This document shows positions 45,426 through 55,751 of a DNA stretch of 64,000 nucleotides, piece after piece (position 1 is the first letter of the stretch; the number at the start of each line of letters is the position of its first letter). The notes under the pieces were generated by a model, which saw nothing but the letters and a program-made list of their open reading frames with translations, did not search any database and was not told where the DNA came from. Location of the stretch: NCBI GenBank assembly GCA_963821815.1, contig CAWGFG010000006.1, positions 1,798,001-1,862,000 of the forward strand. Reading direction: 5' to 3'. This DNA is from JASGTU01 sp963821815 (GTDB lineage Bacteria; Chloroflexota; Anaerolineae; Caldilineales; Caldilineaceae). The translations under genes and the position numbers were made by a program.

Positions 45426-47132
45426 ATGGCTGTCCAGACATTGACCAACACAAAGATCATAGCTACTCCGCAGCCCGTCCTGCTGACAGATGCGGACGAG
45501 AAGACTGTTCGTCGGCTCACCGCTCTCAACATCGGTGTGGGCATGGCGGCGCTCTCTATCGGCGCTACACTGGGATTCATGCAGGGAATGGACCACGCCG
45601 GCATTAATCTGTATGGCGCCCTGTCTCCAGTAATTAAGACCTATTATCAGGGTCTGACCTTGCATGGCGTACTGAACGCGCTCATCTGGACGACCTTCTT
45701 CATTGTAGGGTTCTTTCAGTTCGTGGTTGTGCATAGCCTCAAACGTCCGTTGAAATACCCCTGGATAAGTTGGCTGGCCTTTGGCATTATGCTATCTGGC
45801 CTCCTGCTGGTTGCATATCCGTTGATAAACAATCTGGCATCGGTACTCTATACGTTCTACCCGCCTATGCTTGCACACTGGACATTTTACGCCGGTTTGG
45901 TGCTGGTTGTCGTTGGGTCGTGGACCGTTGGCTACAGTCTGTATTTCACAACGTACGCCTGGAAAAAAGAACATCCCGGTGAACCAACGCCGTTCCTGAC
46001 GCAAGCCTCGCTGATTACGATGGTTATGTGGCAGATTGCCACACTCGGTGTCGCCGCCGAGATTTTGTTGCTACTCCTGCCCGGTGCGTTAGGGTGGACC
46101 ACAGGCACCGATCCGTTGCTGGGTCGAACGCTTTTCTGGTTCTTTGGCCACCCGCTGGTCTACTTCTGGTTGTTGCCAGCCTACGTTTCATGGTATGGCA
46201 TGATGCCCGCACAAACCGGCGGCAAGATGTTCAGCGAGAACCTGGCGCGATTAGTCTTCTGGCTCTTCTTGCTGCTGTCCACGCCGGTTGGTTTCCACCA
46301 TCAGTTCACCGATCCGGGTATCCCGCAAGTCTGGAAAGTACTGCACACGACTATCACGATGGGACTGGTGTTCCCATCGTTCATGACGGCGTTCACGGTT
46401 GTTGCATCCGTCGAAATCGGTGCACGACTGCGTGGCGGCAAGGGCTATCTGCGTTGGATCTCAAAGCTTAACTGGGGTGATCCTTCCTACGCCGCCCAGA
46501 ACTTCGCCATGATCCTGTTTGCCTTTGGCGGCATCAGCGGCATCACCAATGCCTCCTACAACATGAATACCGTCGTCCATAACACGACATGGATCCCAGG
46601 CCACTTCCACTTGACAGTGGGTTCGGCGACAACGCTGACCTTCTTTGGCATCGCCTATTGGCTGGTCCCGAAGATGACGAACAAGAAACTTGCATGGCGG
46701 AAGTTGGCGCTCTTCCAGGCGTGGGCCTGGTTCATCGGCATGCTCATGTTTGGCAACGGCTATCATCTTCTCGGCCTGCACTTCGGTGTGCCGCGCCGCA
46801 CTATGCTAGGCGAAGCCGCCTATCGTTCGTCGGAGTGGATGCCCTTCCTGCTTGAAACAGGCATCGGCGTCACATTATTGACCATCAGCGCCATCACCTT
46901 CTTTGCAGTGATGATCTTCACAGTGCTATCTCCCAAGCGCCGTCGTCTTGAAGAGCCCATCGAGATGCCGGTTGCGGAACCTTACCATCCGAGCCCGACG
47001 CCGAAATGGCTTGATAGCTGGACACCTTGGCTGGCAGGATCCATTGCGCTGATCATTCTTGGCTATGGCCCCATGATCTATCAGTTGATTCGCGATTTTC
47101 AGCCCATCAACTTCAAGTCAGGCATCTGGTAG
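45426..47132 (+). CDS. Cytochrome c oxidase subunit I, ba3 (B-type)
   Basis: The 568-residue protein has about 13 membrane helices and reduces oxygen at a haem-copper centre. Haem ligands lie in LTLHGVLNA and WIPGHFHLTVG, and CuB ligands in FGHPLVYFWLLPAY and FHHQF. The B-type character comes from absence of the D-channel motif of A-type oxidases and from its partners. B-type enzymes have high oxygen affinity, in line with the neighbouring hydrogenase. ATG 45426 abuts the subunit II stop. No subunit III is present, as expected. Confidence 0.95.
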   Translation: MAVQTLTNTKIIATPQPVLLTDADEKTVRRLTALNIGVGMAALSIGATLGFMQGMDHAGINLYGALSPVIKTYYQGLTLHGVLNALIWTTFFIVGFFQFVVVHSLKRPLKYPWISWLAFGIMLSGLLLVAYPLINNLASVLYTFYPPMLAHWTFYAGLVLVVVGSWTVGYSLYFTTYAWKKEHPGEPTPFLTQASLITMVMWQIATLGVAAEILLLLLPGALGWTTGTDPLLGRTLFWFFGHPLVYFWLLPAYVSWYGMMPAQTGGKMFSENLARLVFWLFLLLSTPVGFHHQFTDPGIPQVWKVLHTTITMGLVFPSFMTAFTVVASVEIGARLRGGKGYLRWISKLNWGDPSYAAQNFAMILFAFGGISGITNASYNMNTVVHNTTWIPGHFHLTVGSATTLTFFGIAYWLVPKMTNKKLAWRKLALFQAWAWFIGMLMFGNGYHLLGLHFGVPRRTMLGEAAYRSSEWMPFLLETGIGVTLLTISAITFFAVMIFTVLSPKRRRLEEPIEMPVAEPYHPSPTPKWLDSWTPWLAGSIALIILGYGPMIYQLIRDFQPINFKSGIW

Positions 47133-47207
47133 CGCGTCTGCTGTGTTATAGTTCAATATCATCGCTTCTTATTTTCCTGCATAGACAACCGAGTGTGGTA
47201 AAATTCC

Positions 47208-47241
47208 GTATTGGACCTAATCAGTTGATTAGGTCCAATAC
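47208..47241. terminator. Perfect 15-bp hairpin after the oxidase operon
   Basis: GTATTGGACCTAATC (47208-47222) pairs with GATTAGGTCCAATAC (47227-47241) over the loop AGTT. There is no T-run, but its place just past the last oxidase gene fits transcription termination or an end-of-message structure. Another 8-bp hairpin (GACCGCGA/TCGCGGTC, 47337-47377) lies in the ppdK leader. Confidence 0.5.
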
Positions 47242-47417
47242 CGTACTGTTGACATGTGTATTACTCGCTTGACGCGTGGCGCGATGGAATTCTTGTTCTT
47301 TTACGCTTGTCAGCGGGAAAAACTCGTCTTAGTCGGGACCGCGATGCGTCCTTGTTTATGTGGATGCGATCGCGGTCTTCCAATATTAAGTGCCTCAAGT
47401 GCCAAGGAGTAAAACAA

Positions 47418-50180
47418 ATGGCGAACGCCGAAGCAGACAAGAAATGGGTATATTTATTTAAGGAGCTCGACCAGGCAGAAGCGTATGTCAAACCGGAATC
47501 TTGGGACGACATGAAAGCCTTGTTGGGCGGTAAGGGCGCTAATCTAGCCGAGATGACTCGACTGGGCGTGCCGGTTCCTCCCGGCTTCACCGTTACCACA
47601 GAAGCATGCAACGCGTATTTGAAGCATGATCGGAATTTTCCTCCCGGCCAGTGGGAGCAAGAAGTTGCTGCAATGGGCGCCACCGAAAAGGCCACCAGCA
47701 AGGGCTTCGGCGATCCGAAGAACCCGCTGTTTGTCTCCTGCCGCTCTGGCGCTAAGTTCTCTATGCCCGGCATGATGGACACTGTCCTGAACATTGGTCT
47801 GAATGATGAGACTGCCAAAGGCTTGATAGAGCTTACTGGCGATCCTCGGTTTGTCTACGACTCCTACCGTCGATTGGTCCAGATGTTCGGTTCCGTCGTT
47901 CTTGGCATCGACGACGAACCTTTCGAAAAGATTATTACCGAGAAGAAACAGAACCGCGGCATTAAGCTGGACACCGAACTGACTGCGGAGGAATGGGCGG
48001 AAATTACCGAAGAGTTCAAGGCACTAACCCTAAAGGAAACCGGTATGGATTTCCCTCAGGATCCGTACAAGCAGCTTGAGCTTGCCACACGCGCCGTCTT
48101 CGATAGCTGGTTTGGTCGCCGAGCGGTAGATTACCGCAACGCAACAGGCATTAGCCACGACCTTGGCACCGCCGTCAATATTCAGACGGTCGTATTTGGC
48201 AACATGGAAAATAGCGGCACAGGCGTTGCCTTCACGCGCAATCCGGTCGATGGCGAAAAGATACTATACGGTGACTACCTGATCAACGCACAGGGCGAAG
48301 ACGTCGTAGCCGGTATCCGCAACACCGAGCCCATCGCCAAGCTTAAGGAAGAGATGCCTAAGGTCTACGAGCAATTCGTGGCTATTTGCGATAAGCTTGA
48401 GAATCACTACCGTGAGATGCAGGACGTCGAATTCACCATTGAGCAGGGCAAATTGTGGATGCTCCAGACGCGTGACGGTAAGCGCACCGCGCGTGCCGCC
48501 ATTAAGATTGCTGTGGACCAGGTAGATGAGGATCTCATCTCCAAAGAAGAGGCTGTCATGCGCGTCAGCCCTGCACAAGTCGACATGCTTCTGCACCCGC
48601 AATTCGGTGGCGAGACCAAAGCCAAAGCTGCCGCCAAAGGCGATCGAATAGTCGAGAAGGCAGTCAACGCCAGCCCGGGCGCCGCTGTCGGTATAGCAGC
48701 ATTCGACGCTGACATTGCCGAGGAGTGGGGTAATGCGGGCAAGCCGGTCATCATGGTTCGCCCAGAGACCAAACCGGACGATGTCCATGGCATGATTGCC
48801 GCCAAGGGAATTCTGACCAGCCGCGGTGGCGCAACCAGCCACGCAGCAGTGGTCGCACGACAATTCGGTACGCCAGCCGTTTGTGGCGCCGACGTCATGA
48901 ACATTAATGTTGAGCAGCGCCTGTTCACCGTTGAAGTCGGCGAAGGTAACTTCGTCGAGGTCAAAGAAGGCGACTGGTTGAGCATCGACGGTGGCACCGG
49001 CGAGGTGTTCCTCGGCCAGCTCGACACGGAAGAGCCGGATTTCGAGAGCGAACACGAACTCGTCACCCTCCTGTCTTGGGCAGATAAGATTCGCCGCCTT
49101 GGCGTGTGGGCGAACGCCGACTATCCGCAGGATGCAGAGCGAGCTCGCCGCTACGGCGCCGAGGGAATCGGCCTCTGCCGCACTGAGCACATGTTCTTCG
49201 AAGAATCACGCTTGCCCGTTGTTCAAGGCATGATTATGGCCGAGAGCAAAGCACGCCGAGTTAGTGCGCTTGAGTCGCTTTTGCCCATGCAGCGCGGTGA
49301 CTTTGCTGGTCTGTTCCGCGCTATGGACGGCAACCCGGTCATCATCCGCCTGCTGGATCCGCCGCTGCATGAGTTCTTGCCGGCATACGAGGATCTGATT
49401 CAGGAATTGGCAGACCTCAAGGTGCGCATGCAGCACATGCATACCCTGAGCGAGATCGACAGTGCCCTGGCTCAGATACGGACCAAGGAAGATGTTCTGG
49501 AGCGCGTCGAGTTCTTGAAGGAAGCGAACCCCATGCTGGGTCTGCGCGGCGATCGCCTGGGCGTAGTTATGCCCGAGATCACTGAGATGCAGATTCGCGC
49601 CATCCTCGAGGCTGCTCTTGAGGTCAAGGCCGAAGGCGTGGACGTGCATCCCGAGATCATGATTCCGCTGGCTGGACATGTGAACGAGTTGTCCTTCATG
49701 AAAGACATCGTGGACCGCGTGTCCGCCGAGGTATTCGAAGAAGTCGGCAGAACCGTCGACTTCAAGTTCGGTACGATGATCGAAGTTCCGCGAGCCGCTT
49801 TAACAGCTAACCAAATGGCTGAGCAGGCTGAGTTCTTCAGCTTCGGCACCAACGATTTAACCCAGACGACCTTCGGTATCAGCCGTGACGACGCCGAGTC
49901 CAAGTTCCTCATTCAGTACGTCGAGGAAGGCATTCTGCCGCAGAATCCGTTCCAGCAGTTGGACCGGGAAGGTGTCGGCAGGCTCATCGAATGGGCTGTC
50001 AAGGAAGGTCGAGAGACTCGACCCGAGCTTGAGGTCGGTATTTGTGGTGAGCACGGTGGCGATCCGAGCAGCATCGAGTTCTGTCACATGGCTGGCCTGA
50101 ACTACGTCAGCTGCAGCCCGTTCCGCGTGCCCGTTGCACGACTTTCAGCCGCCCAGGCAGCCATCACGCATGGCAAGTAA
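47418..50180 (+). CDS. ppdK: Pyruvate, phosphate dikinase
   Basis: The 920-residue enzyme interconverts pyruvate, ATP and phosphate with phosphoenolpyruvate, AMP and pyrophosphate. The ATP-grasp domain begins GGKGANLAEM, the phosphohistidine is in SRGGATSHAAVVARQ, and the C-terminal barrel carries EHMFF, GTNDLTQTTFG and the catalytic Cys in GICGEHGGDP. I chose ATG 47418 for its AAGGAG and because the domain starts there; the 54-codon extension upstream is unsupported. It is monocistronic and ends with a long palindromic terminator. Function can be gluconeogenic or, with pyrophosphate, glycolytic. Confidence 0.95.
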   Translation: MANAEADKKWVYLFKELDQAEAYVKPESWDDMKALLGGKGANLAEMTRLGVPVPPGFTVTTEACNAYLKHDRNFPPGQWEQEVAAMGATEKATSKGFGDPKNPLFVSCRSGAKFSMPGMMDTVLNIGLNDETAKGLIELTGDPRFVYDSYRRLVQMFGSVVLGIDDEPFEKIITEKKQNRGIKLDTELTAEEWAEITEEFKALTLKETGMDFPQDPYKQLELATRAVFDSWFGRRAVDYRNATGISHDLGTAVNIQTVVFGNMENSGTGVAFTRNPVDGEKILYGDYLINAQGEDVVAGIRNTEPIAKLKEEMPKVYEQFVAICDKLENHYREMQDVEFTIEQGKLWMLQTRDGKRTARAAIKIAVDQVDEDLISKEEAVMRVSPAQVDMLLHPQFGGETKAKAAAKGDRIVEKAVNASPGAAVGIAAFDADIAEEWGNAGKPVIMVRPETKPDDVHGMIAAKGILTSRGGATSHAAVVARQFGTPAVCGADVMNINVEQRLFTVEVGEGNFVEVKEGDWLSIDGGTGEVFLGQLDTEEPDFESEHELVTLLSWADKIRRLGVWANADYPQDAERARRYGAEGIGLCRTEHMFFEESRLPVVQGMIMAESKARRVSALESLLPMQRGDFAGLFRAMDGNPVIIRLLDPPLHEFLPAYEDLIQELADLKVRMQHMHTLSEIDSALAQIRTKEDVLERVEFLKEANPMLGLRGDRLGVVMPEITEMQIRAILEAALEVKAEGVDVHPEIMIPLAGHVNELSFMKDIVDRVSAEVFEEVGRTVDFKFGTMIEVPRAALTANQMAEQAEFFSFGTNDLTQTTFGISRDDAESKFLIQYVEEGILPQNPFQQLDREGVGRLIEWAVKEGRETRPELEVGICGEHGGDPSSIEFCHMAGLNYVSCSPFRVPVARLSAAQAAITHGK

Positions 50181-50243
50181 GTAGATGGATCAATAAAGGG
50201 TAGCCAACAGCCGCCCTGAGTGATTCCAAAGTTCATTATGACT

Positions 50244-50277
50244 ATCGCCCCAGACGTACATGTACGTCTGGGGCGAT
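50244..50277 (+). terminator. Terminator of ppdK, 34-base perfect palindrome
   Basis: ATCGCCCCAGACGTACA is followed directly by its exact reverse complement. The stem of up to 17 bp must open a few central bases for the loop. The tract after it is ttcgtct. The hairpin lies 63 bases past the stop. Confidence 0.7.
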
Positions 50278-50336
50278 TTCGTCTCCAGGGTACACAAGAT
50301 ACGCGGGAACAGGTGGAGGGAAAGCAGCGCTCAGAT

Positions 50337-50365
50337 TTGACTGTGAGACGCTGTTATGTTACTAT
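50337..50365 (+). promoter_or_regulatory. Promoter of the tRNA genes
   Basis: TTGACT (50337-50342), 17 bases, TACTAT (50360-50365), ending 14 bases before the initiator tRNA. Confidence 0.65.
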
Positions 50366-50379
50366 ATTTATATTGGCGA

Positions 50380-50451
<72 letters not shown>

Positions 50452-50462
50452 CCTAAACAGAG

Positions 50463-50491
50463 CCGCTGGTCATTTATGACCGGCGGTTTTT
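50463..50491 (+). terminator. Terminator between the two tRNA genes
   Basis: CCGCTGGTCAT (50463-50473) pairs with ATGACCGGCGG (50476-50486, one G-T pair), followed by five T residues. The second tRNA starts two bases later, so it is read through or separately transcribed. Confidence 0.7.
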
Positions 50492-50493
50492 CT

Positions 50494-50567
<74 letters not shown>

Positions 50568-50651
50568 CCTTCCCACAACATCTAATAGTTGCTTCATCTG
50601 GGCCACACCATATATTGTGTATCCGCTCTCTACACGAAAGGGACGGATCTC

Positions 50652-50807
50652 ATGACCCAACGAGAGACTCATCTATTTTCACTCGCTGACGCGCTCGATA
50701 TGTTCCTCCTCGATTGCGTCAGCGCGTCGCCTTAGTAAGGTAAGGGTACGCTTGAATATTACAAGTCGATGTTCGGCGTCAGACCCTCTGAGATAGATCA
50801 AGGGTAG
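50652..50807 (+). pseudogene. Remnant of a tyrosine-recombinase (integrase) N-terminus
   Basis: A frame with AAAGGGACGG before its ATG reads LFSLADALDMFLLDCVSAS. After two adjacent in-frame stops at 50733-50738, the same frame continues GKGTLEYYKSMFG. This order (helix with FL-x-D, then T-L-x-Y-Y) is the core-binding domain of phage-type integrases. The catalytic domain is not recognisable further on. The location just after two tRNA genes, favourite integration sites, supports the reading. It is short, so confidence is limited. Confidence 0.4.
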
Positions 50808-51235
50808 GAAATATGGTAGGTTTTCCGTGCTCGCAGGCCAGCGATCAGCGCACGACGGTATGTGTCGTCGGCCAGATAGAGTCGAATCCCCTCTGTCGCG
50901 ACTCACCGAAGTTATGATCGCTTCTTCGCTGATCGAGCCCATGTTGGCTTCAGGGTCTTCATGGTTTGGGTGATAGGTAGCTACCGCACCGCACGTATCG
51001 AACAGAGCAGTGCGCGTTTCATCGGCGATTTCTTCCAGTCTCCTCCCCAACCGGTAGTCACCAACGATGGAGCGAATAGCAACACCAGTACTTGCAACAA
51101 CTGGTCGCATTTGTCCCAAACCAGGATCCCGGACGTCGGATCCCGCAAGTGTGTGCCGTAGTCATATTTGAGTCTCTACAGAATGAGACGGAACGCTACT
51201 TTGTGGAGTTCAACGCATTAATCGGGGCAGACGTC
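50808..51235. other. Intergenic, no confident gene
   Basis: A minus-strand frame (51119 to 50679) overlaps the integrase relic and has no recognisable domain or good ribosome site. No hairpin with a T-run follows the STAND gene within this gap. The stretch may be the eroded remainder of the integrated element. Confidence 0.35.
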
Positions 51236-54200
51236 TCAGTCGACCGCGCCAAGTGCTCTCAGCGCCACACGTTGCACGTCGGTGAGGCCCGTGGCGCCGG
51301 TTATATTCATGCCTTCATAGGGGCCAGGAATCTGCAGCGTCTGTATATGTTCACCCGTATCGATTTGCCAAAGACGAATCCTCTGGTCACCGCTACTGCA
51401 CGCCAAGATTCGAGCCTGCGAGTTGACGGCGATATCGGTCACCCATGGAGCATGACCCCCAATCCTCGTTCGGAGCGTAGCCTTGACAGATGGTCCGTCC
51501 ATTACAGCATCTGTGTCCGGCCTGCTAGTGATTTCCCACAAAGCTACTGTCCGATCGTGGCTACCACTAACCAAGACCTTGCCGTCATCCGTTATCGACA
51601 CTTTCCAGACCCATCCGTCGTGTGCTGCCAAAGTCTGAATCGTTCGCCCACTGTTTGCTTCCCATAGCCTCACTGTGCCATCAGCACCGGCCGTTACCAG
51701 TAGCGTACCGTCAGGGCTGTAGAGCACATCATTGACCCATCCGACATGTCCCGCATATGTGTGGAGCAGCTTGCCGCTGCGTACGTCCCACAGGCAGACC
51801 ACTTCATCGGCCCCTGCGCTTGCCAACTCTCGTCCATCAGGGCTGAATGCCAGTGCATTTATCCAGCCGGTGTGTCCGGCGAAGGTGTGGATCAACTGCC
51901 CGCTCTCGACGTCCCAGAGTCGTATGGTCTCGTCGGTACCTCCGCTGGCAAGGACGCTCCCTTCCGGTCCGAACGAGATAGACTTGACCATTCCGTCGTG
52001 ACCGGGCAACGTACGCCGAACCTGCCCATCGCTGATATCTACCAGATGGATCGCACCATGAGCGTTTCCGCTACTGAGTAGCTTTCCGTCCGGGCTGATG
52101 TCCACAACGACAACATGTCCAATGAATACGGAGTTGCCTTCTGGAATATAACGTGGCACCTTCGTTTTGTCGGCCTCGACAAGTCTCCAGAACCGGATCG
52201 TGTTGTCACGATTGCCACTTACCAGAATGTCTCCTTCCCGGCTGAATGCGATTGACTCCACTGAGAGCAAGTGACCTGACAAGCGGTGGCGGGGCTGGCG
52301 GGTGCGGGCATCCCACAAGTACAGGTTTCGATCTTCATCGCCACTTGCCAATAGCCCTCCATCCGGGCCGAACGCCACCGTATTCACACGATTACTATGT
52401 CCGAGCAGCGTATACCGGAGCGTCCCCGCGTCGGCATCCCAAAGACGCACAGTACAATCGTCGCCTCCGGTGGCCAGAGTTTTCCCGTCGGGGCTGAAGA
52501 CGACCGACTCGACCCAGCCAATGTGACCGTCTAGGATGTGTCGGATCTGTCCAGAGCCTACATTCCACAGGATGACCTTCCCATCATAGCCACAGCTAGC
52601 CAGTTCACGTCCGTCTGGGCTGAACGCCACCGACATCACCCAACCGTCATGCCCTTCCAAGGTGCGCTCGATCTGGCCTGTATCATGTGCCCACAAGACG
52701 ATTGTGTGGTCGTCGCTGGCGCTAGCCAGGGTATCGCTCACCGGGCTGAAAGCGATGCTCCGAACCGAGTGGTCATGTGCTCCTTGCAATATGCGACGAA
52801 GTCTCCCGTTCTGCAGATCCCACAGACGCACCGTTCGATCATCGCCACCGCTAGCCAGTATGGCACCGTCTGCACTAAACGAGACACATCGAACTGTCTT
52901 TGTATGACCCTCGAATTTTGTGTAAAGCTTGGCGTTCTTCACATTCCACAAACGAATCACATAGTCTGTACCACCAGCCGCAAGGACTGCCCCATCAGGG
53001 CTAAACGCTACTGACCAGATCGGCGCGGCGTCGTCATTGAGGATGGCGATCAGCTGCGTGTCAGCTGTCCTCCATAGGGAGACCTCTCCCGAGGCAGTTC
53101 CTGCAGCTACGACAGTCGCATCCGGGCTGAACACAAGCGAGCGAATGTCACCAAATCTGTCGGCAATGGCTAACTGATCAAAACGGGCTCTGGTGAAATT
53201 CACATTCGAGAGCATCGCATTCCGGAGATAGGCCTGCCGGATGTCAAGTCGGGAGAAATTGAAGCCGGTCACATCAATTTGGAGGTAGAGCAGCATATTG
53301 AGTATGTTACCACCAGCGTAGCTGGGCATCGCAGGCCGTTCTTCGCGCAAATCATCCAGGAATTTCTGACTCCACTCCGCCAACCCCTCCTTGCCGTATC
53401 TGGCCAGTATCCGGTCCGCCACTGGCGTTAGTATCAAGCGGACCTGACTCTGGCGCACCACTTCCTTGGCCAGAGCCTTTTGCAGCGTGATGCGGTGTAC
53501 CAGATTGGGCTCGCCGTTTGCCAATTCACGGCTGACGGATTCGATCAATCGATCGCTCAAATATTCGATGATCACGTTCTGCAGCAAGAATCCGGTGGCA
53601 TTGCGCTCGATCAGGGAACGCCGCTGCAGTACGCGCAGCGCTTCCACTAGCACTCGCTGTGAAACTGGGATGAAGAAGTTGAGGCGCAAATCTGAAACAG
53701 ACACTGCCTCGCGTTCCACTGCCAGCCAGAAAAGGATTTCCTGTTCGAGTACTGAAAGTCGCTCAAACTGTTGGTCTAGGACCGCTCTCACATCGTCGAA
53801 GACTAGAGATTGCTCGCTCAGAAACTCAGCGATGTCTCCGCCAAAAACAGTATCAACTGTGTCGGCCGCCAGTTTCAGCGCCAATGGGTTACCTGAGTAG
53901 CGTCGCACCAGTTCCATAGCGTCACGATCAGTTTCAGGCACATGAAGCGCCTGGATACCCTTGTGCGCCAACAGTGCACGTCCCGCAGCCTCGTCCAGAC
54001 CATTAAGGCGTAGTGAACGCACGCGCGGAAGGTCGCCTTCCAGCCTAGCATAGCCTACTGGGCGCACCCGACTCGTGAACAAGAGCATGCTGTTGTGGGA
54101 GTGCGTCGCTATCCATTCAATCAACTGACGATAAGGCTCATACCCCTGGCGAAAGTGGCCGGCCTCTTCTTCCTCGAGAATACTCTCCAAATTATCTAGC

Positions 54201-55522
54201 ACCAGCAGCACCCGGCGCTCACGTATGAAACCAAGCAGCATCCCTAATTGCGCGCCGATGGTCGACGGCATATCAGCGAGACGCTGTCCGGACAGTATCT
54301 GCAGGATGGGCGGCAGCAATTCGCCGAGCGGGGGAGCGTTCAACAGCGATCGCCACAGCACCAGATCGAACTCGCTGCCTCCATTTTCAACCATGATGGA
54401 CCGCAAGCACTGCGTCGCCAGGGCCGTTTTGCCCACCCCTCCCATCCCCAAGATAGCAATCACGCAACACTCACCGTCCCGCCCATCATTTTTGAGCCAC
54501 TGCGATATCTTCAACTGCTCCTGGTTGCATCCGAAGAAAGGTCCGGCAAGAGGAACCTCGCGCAGCAATTCATCGGCGTTTCTGGCGAGCGGGGATCGTT
54601 CCGGCATTGGAACTGGCGAACCTGCTGGCACGATGCTAATACTTTGCTGGGCGCCACGTTGATCGGTACGAGTCTGGAAGTCCCCACGTCGAATCCGTTC
54701 GACGAGCGCTATCATCTCGGGATCGGGCTCGACATCCAGTTCATCACGCAACAGTTTGCGACAGACACCAAACTGGGCTAGCGCCTGTTCGGGTAGCCCC
54801 TGGCGAGCGAGAATACGCATTACGAGCCGGTAGGATTGTTCCCGATAGGGATCCAGGTTCACCAGGCGCGTGGCCCAATACTTCGCTTCACGCAAGTCCC
54901 CGTGGTCCTCGTTGGCGAGCGCCAGCGCCGTAAGCGTGCGAATGGCCTGCAAATGCACCATCTCTCGTTTGAGCAGCAGCCACTCCTCAAAACTCGGTGC
55001 AGTGGATACACTCATGCCCGCCAGAAATTCGCCACTATAGAGCTGAGCAGCTCCAGCCATACGCGACAGGCACGTTCCACAGCCGTCAAGCGCGTCATGC
55101 TGATGTTCATCGCAGGCCGCGATCTGCTCTTGAAACTCGAGAACGTCGACCGCGCCAGCAGGTGCCCAGAACTGAAGGCTGTGTCGCGTGCTTTTCAGTA
55201 CTCCCTCGCTGTCTCCGCTAGCACCCTGGTCCAGTGTGTGACGCAGCCGGAAAAGAGTTTGGCGCAGATTTGCCAGCGCATTTGACTCGCGGATATCCGG
55301 CCATAGTAATCCTGTGAGGATGTGCCGGTTGATTGGCTGGCTGCCTTCCAGAGCGAGGTAGGCGAGCAGCGCGCGTTCCTTGTCGGTGCGGAAACCGTCG
55401 ACTGGCTGTCCACCGAAAGATACAGCAAACGTTCCCAGGAAATGAAAACCGAAGCCATTTGACGACTGTTCCAGGTGCTGAGATCCCATGGCATTCCATG
55501 CCTTTGTCTGTGTCCAAGCCAT
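51236..55522 (-). CDS. STAND regulator: BTAD/SARP DNA-binding region, NB-ARC ATPase, 14 WD40 repeats
   Basis: The 1428-residue protein has an N-terminal winged-helix and BTAD TPR region (about 25-290; LLWPDIRESNALANLRQTLFRLRHTL and LREAKYWATRLVNLDPYREQSYRLVMRIL shortened here). A P-loop ATPase follows: GMGGVGKTALA near 357 and Walker B VLLVLDNLES. A few pentapeptide-like units (NFSRLDIRQAYL) lead into 14 WD40 repeats, enough for two seven-bladed propellers. Repeats share FSPDG, LASGG and RLWD. This is the plan of SARP-type STAND switches: ligand binding by the propellers opens the ATPase and frees the DNA-binding part. The start is ATG 55522 (weak AAGG) or ATG 55489. It is divergent from the secreted-protein array, which is the likely target. 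Confidence 0.9.
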   Translation of the reverse strand: MAWTQTKAWNAMGSQHLEQSSNGFGFHFLGTFAVSFGGQPVDGFRTDKERALLAYLALEGSQPINRHILTGLLWPDIRESNALANLRQTLFRLRHTLDQGASGDSEGVLKSTRHSLQFWAPAGAVDVLEFQEQIAACDEHQHDALDGCGTCLSRMAGAAQLYSGEFLAGMSVSTAPSFEEWLLLKREMVHLQAIRTLTALALANEDHGDLREAKYWATRLVNLDPYREQSYRLVMRILARQGLPEQALAQFGVCRKLLRDELDVEPDPEMIALVERIRRGDFQTRTDQRGAQQSISIVPAGSPVPMPERSPLARNADELLREVPLAGPFFGCNQEQLKISQWLKNDGRDGECCVIAILGMGGVGKTALATQCLRSIMVENGGSEFDLVLWRSLLNAPPLGELLPPILQILSGQRLADMPSTIGAQLGMLLGFIRERRVLLVLDNLESILEEEEAGHFRQGYEPYRQLIEWIATHSHNSMLLFTSRVRPVGYARLEGDLPRVRSLRLNGLDEAAGRALLAHKGIQALHVPETDRDAMELVRRYSGNPLALKLAADTVDTVFGGDIAEFLSEQSLVFDDVRAVLDQQFERLSVLEQEILFWLAVEREAVSVSDLRLNFFIPVSQRVLVEALRVLQRRSLIERNATGFLLQNVIIEYLSDRLIESVSRELANGEPNLVHRITLQKALAKEVVRQSQVRLILTPVADRILARYGKEGLAEWSQKFLDDLREERPAMPSYAGGNILNMLLYLQIDVTGFNFSRLDIRQAYLRNAMLSNVNFTRARFDQLAIADRFGDIRSLVFSPDATVVAAGTASGEVSLWRTADTQLIAILNDDAAPIWSVAFSPDGAVLAAGGTDYVIRLWNVKNAKLYTKFEGHTKTVRCVSFSADGAILASGGDDRTVRLWDLQNGRLRRILQGAHDHSVRSIAFSPVSDTLASASDDHTIVLWAHDTGQIERTLEGHDGWVMSVAFSPDGRELASCGYDGKVILWNVGSGQIRHILDGHIGWVESVVFSPDGKTLATGGDDCTVRLWDADAGTLRYTLLGHSNRVNTVAFGPDGGLLASGDEDRNLYLWDARTRQPRHRLSGHLLSVESIAFSREGDILVSGNRDNTIRFWRLVEADKTKVPRYIPEGNSVFIGHVVVVDISPDGKLLSSGNAHGAIHLVDISDGQVRRTLPGHDGMVKSISFGPEGSVLASGGTDETIRLWDVESGQLIHTFAGHTGWINALAFSPDGRELASAGADEVVCLWDVRSGKLLHTYAGHVGWVNDVLYSPDGTLLVTAGADGTVRLWEANSGRTIQTLAAHDGWVWKVSITDDGKVLVSGSHDRTVALWEITSRPDTDAVMDGPSVKATLRTRIGGHAPWVTDIAVNSQARILACSSGDQRIRLWQIDTGEHIQTLQIPGPYEGMNITGATGLTDVQRVALRALGAVD

Positions 55523-55751
55523 TCGTGGCAACCTTGGTAACGATATTAACTCTGTTTGGAAACGCTATTTGTCCAATCTGTTAACAGTTGTGTCACGGCC
55601 CTCGGCTAAGATAGCACTCGTACAATGCAATACGGGCTTCAACGAGAAACCTGGCGATGGCGCGCAAAACCTCCAATGACGCCTTGAATATCATCTATGC
55701 CCTGATCTGCATCGATGCTTGCGTGGGGAATCAACCATAAGGGCAGAGCCT

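Noticed and set aside
50679..51119. 146-codon minus-strand frame after the STAND gene
   Set aside because: TTG start without ribosome site, no domain, overlaps the integrase relic.
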